Assembly: GCF_028736215.1 (NCBI RefSeq)
Contig: NZ_CP117883.1
Location: 4,340,001-4,404,000, forward strand
DNA from: Mucilaginibacter sp. KACC 22773
Lineage (GTDB): Bacteria; Bacteroidota; Bacteroidia; Sphingobacteriales; Sphingobacteriaceae
Length of the DNA: 64,000 nucleotides
Direction of reading: 5' to 3'
Shown here: in pieces, positions 59,259-64,000 of the stretch
Numbering within the stretch: position 1 is the stretch's first letter
How the letters are laid out: the number at the start of each line of letters is the position of its first letter
Notes under the pieces: generated by a model
Seen by the model: only the letters and a program-made list of their open reading frames with translations
Told to the model about the DNA's origin: nothing
Databases searched by the model: none
Made by a program: the position numbers and the translations under genes

Positions 59259-61978
59259 TTTTTTACAATTTTATAGCCGGATTTATTGTTATCCAGGTTT
59301 AAATTAAGATAATACACCCCATTTGGAAGGGCCGACATATCAAGCTGTATTACGCCCGATTGATTGGTGTATTTGCTATTCAACACAGTTTTACCGCTCA
59401 TGGTATTAATCACGTTTACACCCACGTTATTAATAGTTTGGTTACCAATATTAACATTAAGCACATTTTGAAACGGATTGGGAAATGGTACAACCTTATC
59501 GGCAACTATAATAACTTTTTCAATTACGCCCTGGCATAAGTTATCTGTTGTGATGCTGAGTTTATTGTAACCGGCAGACAGCGGAAGGCTAATTTCCTTT
59601 TGTGTAGTATTATAGGTTACGCTATTCAATACTATTTGGAACGATGTACCGCCATCCAGCTGTAAATTCAAATTATTAAGCTTTGGATCAACAGTGGAGT
59701 AAACCGACAAGTCCTTCGGTTCGGTAACTTTTAGCTGGAAGCACTGGCTGAAAATTTCGCCGTCAACCGAAAAACAAATACTGTACTCGCCTGGCGACAG
59801 GTTGTTCACCGTTAATGAATCGGTAAAGGGATAAGATTTGCTCAGCCCGTTTCCTGTTAATGCCGCAGTATATTTAAGTTTTTGCAATGCCGCTATATGG
59901 ATGAGCCCATTGTTACTTCCCTTACAGGTTGCACTTACAACGCTGATATTGAAATTATTGGGCGGCAGTTGCAGCTGCGATAAAACGCTGATATATAATG
60001 AATAAGTAGTGTAATTATTTGCGGTGATGGCAACTGTATAAGCCCCTGTTTTGGTAGCTATATAGGAATTAGTTGTGGCTCCGGTTATTTCCTTCCCATC
60101 AACCGCCCATTGATAGGTATAGCCGGTTGATGGGGAAGCCGACAGCGTAACACTGCCACCCTTAACGATGGTTGTTGACCCTGTAGCTGTAATTACAGGC
60201 ACGGGTGCCACAATCAGCTTGCCGGCCACATAATTGAACGTGTAATTTTTTGCAGTAGCCCCTGTCGCGGTTATGGGGTAAGTACCCGCTGCGGAATTTG
60301 TGGTTGCCGTGGTACTGATGGAAGGCCTGGTAAGTATTACAGTTGTATCCTGCCCATAAACAAAGCCCTTATAACTAACGGTTAAAGCCGGATTGTCTTT
60401 AAGGATGGTTTTTATTTTATCATCTGCAGTAACCGTTAAAACCGCTTTATTAACTGTTAAGGGCTGGCTAACAGGCAAGGCCGCCTTATAATTGGCATTC
60501 CCATCCTGGTTGGCGGTTATGGTGGTTGTACCTGCGCCTTTAATGTGTATTTTATCTTTAACAATGGTTGCCACAGTGGTATCACTACTGTTGTAACGAA
60601 TCTTGATCACGGTATCGGTACTTGTGGCCAGGGGGCTGTAATCAACAGCACCGTAGGTAACAGCCTGTAGTTTATTAAATGTAATAGTTTGCGAGCCGAT
60701 ACCGACCGTAATATTTACTTTTGCACTTGACGAGCCCGAGCTATTATAGGCCGTAACGGTATAATCTGTTGCAGGCGATATAGATAAAGGTACCCCACTA
60801 ATTACCCCCGTGCTATCAATGCCAAGGCCCGCCGGCAAACGCGGATGAACAGTGTAACCGTTTACAGCCACTTTACGAATACGGCCGTTACCCGCGTCCG
60901 CAACAATGATATTATTTTGGCCATCAAACGTTAAGCCCATGCTGCCCCGGTAACTGCTCAGCGTATCGGTAGCATCATTATAAGTTTTATAAGAGCCGCC
61001 TGAAAATGGTAACGGGCTGGTTTGTTTACCATTACTGTCAAACTGAATGATGCTGAATGCTTCTACAGTTGAAAGGTATACACGGTTCAGGTTATCTACG
61101 GCGACGCCATAAGCTGATGTGTAAGTGGTATCAGAAAAAGTGGAGACAGTTGTGTAGTTAGAAATTTTCCTGATGCAATTATTGCCCTGGTCGGCAACAT
61201 AAATATTCCCTTTCTTATCTGTCGCAACTGCATACGGCACATAAAACGTTGCCTGCCCGGGATACCCATCTTTCCTGCCCGGTGCACCCGTTCCCACAAG
61301 AGTTATAACATCTCCTGTCGATGAAATCATCCTTATCCTATTGTTATAAGTATCGGCAACTATGATACCACCGGACAAAGGATCTAAAGCCAGTCCATAT
61401 GGATGGCTAAAACGGGCATCAGTACCATTAGCGTCCTTGTAGCCATCATTAACACCACCGGCAAAAGTACTTACCAAACCCTTGGGCGTAATCTTCCTGA
61501 TCATGTTATTTCCAAAATCGGCAACATAAACATTGTCGTTTTTATCTACAATAACACCGGTTGGGTAGTTAAACCTTGCGGCGGTATCCTGACCGTTTTT
61601 CACACCTTTTTTGGGATTGCCCGCAAATGTACTTACTACACCATTAACCGAAATTTTCCTTACCATGTTTAAATTGGCATCTGTTATAAACATGTTTCCT
61701 TTACTATCAAAAGCCAGGCTGGTAGGATTTTCAAACCTGGCATACTTAACCAGGGTGTCTTTGTAGCCATAGTATCCGCTGCCGGCCAACGTACTAACTT
61801 TTGAATAAATTTCTTTGGGTATTGCTCCGCCTGTATTCCTGGGCGCGGCAAGGGTTGCTTTTGTGCCTACTGTAAATTTCACTGCACCGCTGTAACTGAT
61901 TGCGGGAGCCTGGCCATAAATGCGTTCTGAAAAAAACAACAGGATAAAGCAAATAGCGATAAGGTAAAGTTTCCTCAT
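59255..61978 (-). CDS. Secreted NHL-repeat/MBG-domain protein with T9SS-type C-terminus
   Basis: 907 aa with a signal peptide (CFILLFFSERIYGQ). Residues about 60-380 are NHL-type beta-propeller repeats (VSTLAGSGYYGYKDT, VSTFAGNPKKGVKNGQDTAARF, VSTFAGGVNDGYKDANG). Then come a putative-Ig/MBG region (about 380-600) and Ig-like domains, and the last ~75 residues (VPFPNPFQNVLNVNIGNQTI, YYLNLNLDNNKSGYKIVKK) match a type A sorting domain of the type IX secretion system. The protein is therefore expected at the cell surface or free in the medium. Ligand unknown. Confidence 0.88.
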   Translation of the reverse strand: MRKLYLIAICFILLFFSERIYGQAPAISYSGAVKFTVGTKATLAAPRNTGGAIPKEIYSKVSTLAGSGYYGYKDTLVKYARFENPTSLAFDSKGNMFITDANLNMVRKISVNGVVSTFAGNPKKGVKNGQDTAARFNYPTGVIVDKNDNVYVADFGNNMIRKITPKGLVSTFAGGVNDGYKDANGTDARFSHPYGLALDPLSGGIIVADTYNNRIRMISSTGDVITLVGTGAPGRKDGYPGQATFYVPYAVATDKKGNIYVADQGNNCIRKISNYTTVSTFSDTTYTSAYGVAVDNLNRVYLSTVEAFSIIQFDSNGKQTSPLPFSGGSYKTYNDATDTLSSYRGSMGLTFDGQNNIIVADAGNGRIRKVAVNGYTVHPRLPAGLGIDSTGVISGVPLSISPATDYTVTAYNSSGSSSAKVNITVGIGSQTITFNKLQAVTYGAVDYSPLATSTDTVIKIRYNSSDTTVATIVKDKIHIKGAGTTTITANQDGNANYKAALPVSQPLTVNKAVLTVTADDKIKTILKDNPALTVSYKGFVYGQDTTVILTRPSISTTATTNSAAGTYPITATGATAKNYTFNYVAGKLIVAPVPVITATGSTTIVKGGSVTLSASPSTGYTYQWAVDGKEITGATTNSYIATKTGAYTVAITANNYTTYSLYISVLSQLQLPPNNFNISVVSATCKGSNNGLIHIAALQKLKYTAALTGNGLSKSYPFTDSLTVNNLSPGEYSICFSVDGEIFSQCFQLKVTEPKDLSVYSTVDPKLNNLNLQLDGGTSFQIVLNSVTYNTTQKEISLPLSAGYNKLSITTDNLCQGVIEKVIIVADKVVPFPNPFQNVLNVNIGNQTINNVGVNVINTMSGKTVLNSKYTNQSGVIQLDMSALPNGVYYLNLNLDNNKSGYKIVKK

Positions 61979-62251
61979 TAATATCGGTTTAGGAATTTTA
62001 AAGAATGTTTGAGTTAAAAATTTTACGGAAAATTATCAAAAATTGCGATAAGTACCAAATAGTTATGAACTGTTTATTTAAAAGATATTAATAACCTATG
62101 TTTTATTTTAGATAGGTTATTACAACATTATCATTAAGTTAATTTTCAATCAGCACTTTATTACATAAACTAACATCAAACCTGTTGCACTAAAAACAGA
62201 AATGGCCTAACCATTTTTGATTAAGCCATTGCAGATATTAAAAATCAGTTA
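61979..62251. other. Upstream region of the T9SS-type gene
   Basis: AT-rich gap of about 270 bp, part of the 462-bp gene-free stretch 61979-62440 that also includes the lipocalin remnant and heptad arrays. It should carry the promoter of the T9SS-type gene on the minus strand. No further ORF was seen. Confidence 0.4.
62201..62230 (-). terminator. Hairpin after the lipocalin remnant
   Basis: aatggcctaa and ttaagccatt pair with one mismatch around a 10-nt loop, 22 bp after the remnant's stop codon on the minus strand. It fits a terminator, originally of the second lipocalin gene, and may now serve the intact one. Confidence 0.6.
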
Positions 62252-62344
62252 TTATATCCCCGAAAGATCGCCTATCTGCTCGGTTTTTACCAGCCTCCGT
62301 ATGTCAAACCCTTTATTTGCGGCACGTACCAATAGCTGGTTATA
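62252..62344 (-). pseudogene. Remnant of a second lipocalin gene (last 30 codons)
   Basis: The 93 bp match the 3' end of the intact lipocalin gene at about 89% (10 differences in 92 aligned bases). The translated peptide, ending KTEQIGDLSGI and a stop codon, differs from the intact one at a single residue (Leu for Met). Nine of ten base changes are synonymous, so the copies diverged while both coded for working proteins. Homology stops exactly where a heptad array begins. The rest of the second gene is absent. Confidence 0.88.
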
Positions 62345-62441
62345 ATCAAGTAGTAAGACTTTAAGCAAGGTTTCAAGTTCAAAAATTCGTTATCCGAAAT
62401 CAAAAAATCTTGTTACTTGATACTTACTACTTACTACTATT
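62343..62441. repeat. Heptad arrays between the lipocalin remnant and the intact gene
   Basis: Left array from 62343 (taatcaa, gtagtaa, gacttta) is degenerate. Right array 62407-62441 reads atcttgt, tacttga, tacttac, tacttac, tactatt. The right array ends at the stop codon of the intact lipocalin gene. It shares the tacttga/tactnac units with the arrays at 15638, 17177 and 19526. Confidence 0.85.
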
Positions 62442-62986
62442 TATATCCCCGACAGATCCCCTATTTGCTCGGTTTTTACCAGCCGCCGTATGTCAAATCC
62501 TTTGTTTGCAGCACGCACCATTAGTTGGTTATAAGTTTGGTCATCCAGCGTTGGCCTGCGGCTCAAAATCCACAAAAATTTGCGATTAGGGTGTCCAACC
62601 ATAGCATAGCTGTAATCTTTAGCCAGGTCGATAATCCAATACTTTCCTTTAAAAGGCCAAAAAAACTGCACGTCAAGTTTGGAGTTAACGCCTCTATCGG
62701 TCACGGTAGCCCGCCCCTCGGTTACTTTAAGTTTATTGCCTTTTATACACCTGTTTTTAACAATGATGCTGCCATCCTTATTTAGGCCATAGGTTGCCGA
62801 TGTACAGGAACATCCTTTTTCAAAAGGCTGCTCAAAAGCGGCTACCTCGAACCAGGTGCCCAGGTATTTTTTTATGTCGACGTAATTTACGGTTTCCAAA
62901 GGTTTTTCTTTTGCCTGTTGCAATGCCAAAGCAGCAGCAGCGGCCAAACCCAATACTACAGAAGTTGCCAAGATTTCTTTCTTCAT
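62441..62986 (-). CDS. Lipocalin (Blc-like)
   Basis: 181 aa from the ATG at 62986 (MKKEILATSVVLGLAAAAAL), which begins a signal peptide; the ORF could extend 31 codons upstream, but that part has no lipocalin character. The lipocalin GxW motif is KYLGTWFEVAAFEQPFEKGC, and the barrel strands include SATYGLNKDGSI and VQFFWPFKGKYWII, with YSYAMVGHP and FLWILSRRPTL near the end as in bacterial Blc. There is no lipobox cysteine at the signal peptide end, unlike E. coli Blc, so it is probably periplasmic. Role: lipid binding or membrane stress. A second copy once lay downstream. Confidence 0.88.
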   Translation of the reverse strand: MKKEILATSVVLGLAAAAALALQQAKEKPLETVNYVDIKKYLGTWFEVAAFEQPFEKGCSCTSATYGLNKDGSIIVKNRCIKGNKLKVTEGRATVTDRGVNSKLDVQFFWPFKGKYWIIDLAKDYSYAMVGHPNRKFLWILSRRPTLDDQTYNQLMVRAANKGFDIRRLVKTEQIGDLSGI

Positions 62987-63067
62987 ACTCCAATAACGAT
63001 TAGGTCTGGCAAAAAGTTTAACCCCGGTACAGATATTTACGTTATTAAACGCCCTGAAATATTTAAT

Positions 63068-63075
63068 TACCTTTG
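63068..63075 (+). promoter_or_regulatory. -7 element (TAnnTTTG) before the epimerase-like gene
   Basis: tacctttg matches the Bacteroidota -7 consensus exactly; the -33 position (63045) is only half matched. Transcription would begin about 63082, ten bases before the TTG start codon at 63092, which favours that late start. Confidence 0.5.
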
Positions 63076-63091
63076 TCACAAAGTATTAAAT

Positions 63092-63931
63092 TTGGAGAGT
63101 ACAACTGCATTTCAGCACAAAAACACCATCAGTATATTAGGCTGCGGCTGGTATGGCCTGGCATTAGCAAAAGCGCTGATTAACGATGGGATAAAGGTAA
63201 AAGGGTCAACCACATCGGAGCAAAAAATAGCTTTGCTGGCTGATGAAGGAATTGAGCCATACCTGGTCAATTTCTCCGCAGATGACGAAACCTATAACGC
63301 TGATTTCTTTGATTGCGAAGTACTTTTTATCGCGATACCCCCAAAAGCCAGATCGGGCGCCGGTGCCGAATTTATTCCTAAAATACAGCGCATTATAAGC
63401 GCTATTGAGCGGCATAGTGTAAAAAAGGTTGTTTTTATAAGTTCGACGGGAGTATATGCCGATTTGAACTGCGAGGTAGATGAGCGCACCCCTCCGTTGC
63501 CGGATACAGAATCGGGCAAAATTCTGCTGGAAGCCGAAAACTTGTTCAAAAATGACCCGGCATTTAAAACAACCATTATCCGCTTCGCGGGATTAATCGG
63601 CCCCGGCCGAAATCCCGGACGGTTCTTTGCGGGTAAAAAAAATATCCCAAATGGGAATGCGCCGGTTAACCTCATTCACCTGGATGATTGCATAGGACTA
63701 ACAAAAGCTATTATTGGCCACCATGCCTTTGGATATCTTTTTAACGGATGTGCACCAGATCATCCTGTAAAATCGGTGTTCTATACCCAGGCAGCCATAA
63801 ATTCCGGACTTGATAAGCCCGACTTTATAGATGAATTGAAAGAGTGGAAAATTGTAAAGAGCGAGAATTTGGAAGCTATCCTAGGATATCAATTTAAGCA
63901 GCATTTGAGAAGCTCTGATACATTTGCCTGA
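63092..63931 (+). CDS. NAD(P)-dependent epimerase/dehydratase-like protein (YeeZ-like)
   Basis: About 279 aa from a TTG start (LESTTAFQHKN). The Rossmann motif NTISILGCGWYGLALAKALI and STTSEQKIALL show an atypical extended-SDR fold of the YeeZ type. FISSTGVYAD and the region RFAGLIGPGRNPGRFFAGKK with LIHLDDCIGL follow. YxxxK is absent, as in atypical members, so enzyme activity is uncertain. The longer ORF to 62918 runs antisense through the lipocalin start and lacks any family match. It ends 69 bp before the window edge, where nothing else was seen. Confidence 0.75.
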   Translation: MESTTAFQHKNTISILGCGWYGLALAKALINDGIKVKGSTTSEQKIALLADEGIEPYLVNFSADDETYNADFFDCEVLFIAIPPKARSGAGAEFIPKIQRIISAIERHSVKKVVFISSTGVYADLNCEVDERTPPLPDTESGKILLEAENLFKNDPAFKTTIIRFAGLIGPGRNPGRFFAGKKNIPNGNAPVNLIHLDDCIGLTKAIIGHHAFGYLFNGCAPDHPVKSVFYTQAAINSGLDKPDFIDELKEWKIVKSENLEAILGYQFKQHLRSSDTFA

Positions 63932-64000
63932 TCCTGGTAAAAAGACCCGGGCACCTTTGGCACCTGTATCGGCCAACAACAGGCACCAATATTTGGATGC

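Overview
The window looks like chromosomal DNA of a Bacteroidota member, most likely family Sphingobacteriaceae (Mucilaginibacter/Pedobacter-like). The pointers are a promoter matching the Bacteroidota TTTG/TAnnTTTG pattern, a type IX secretion-type C-terminus, an archaeal/eukaryotic-type prolyl-tRNA synthetase, many SPII lipoproteins and OmpP1/alginate-export-type outer-membrane proteins, and moderate GC. The genus is an inference. Most of the content is ordinary chromosome. I see no tRNA, rRNA, CRISPR array or prophage.

Layout. 1-2.4 kb: end of rnhA, a phosphoesterase, a small membrane protein and trmN6. 2.5-7.5 kb: an NAD salvage operon on the minus strand (NadM/Nudix, nicotinamide phosphoribosyltransferase, PRPP synthetase). 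Its promoter overlaps a palindromic operator, and a complete 1,448-bp IS4-family element with an 11-bp target duplication separates prs from the rest. 7.8-14.2 kb: small proteins, a CYTH protein, two tandem paralogous lipoproteins and a 908-aa MG2/plug-like surface protein. 14.7-23.3 kb: single genes including aldo/keto reductase, YciI, galactokinase, SpoU methylase, a GH28-like beta-helix enzyme and an AI-2E-type permease. 23.3-29.8 kb: a stress cluster on the minus strand (BON protein, PepSY-like protein, three universal stress proteins, type II P-type cation ATPase). 30.5-36.3 kb: a minus-strand run of SDR, hydrolase, MBL-fold and amidohydrolase genes ending in a decayed SDR. 37.1-46.1 kb: porin, YoaK, a sigma-54 response regulator and two paralogous TPR-histidine kinases. 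46.4-56.6 kb: housekeeping genes (mnmE, NdpA-like, kup, a TIGR02757-type gene, a trans-sulfuration enzyme, proS). 56.6-64 kb: OmpP1-type protein, a T9SS-type NHL/MBG protein with its lipoprotein partner, a lipocalin next to the remnant of a second lipocalin, and an NAD(P)-binding epimerase-like protein.

The least expected content lies between genes. About a dozen loci carry short degenerate arrays with a strict 7-bp period (two have 8, one has 10), often as inverted pairs at gene junctions. These arrays reach into genes: mnmE takes its start codon and first ~12 codons from four perfect 7-bp repeats, so copy-number change would shift its frame. Several classical palindromic repeat families are also present: one split by the IS, one inserted in frame inside a conserved gene, and one occurring at two distant loci.
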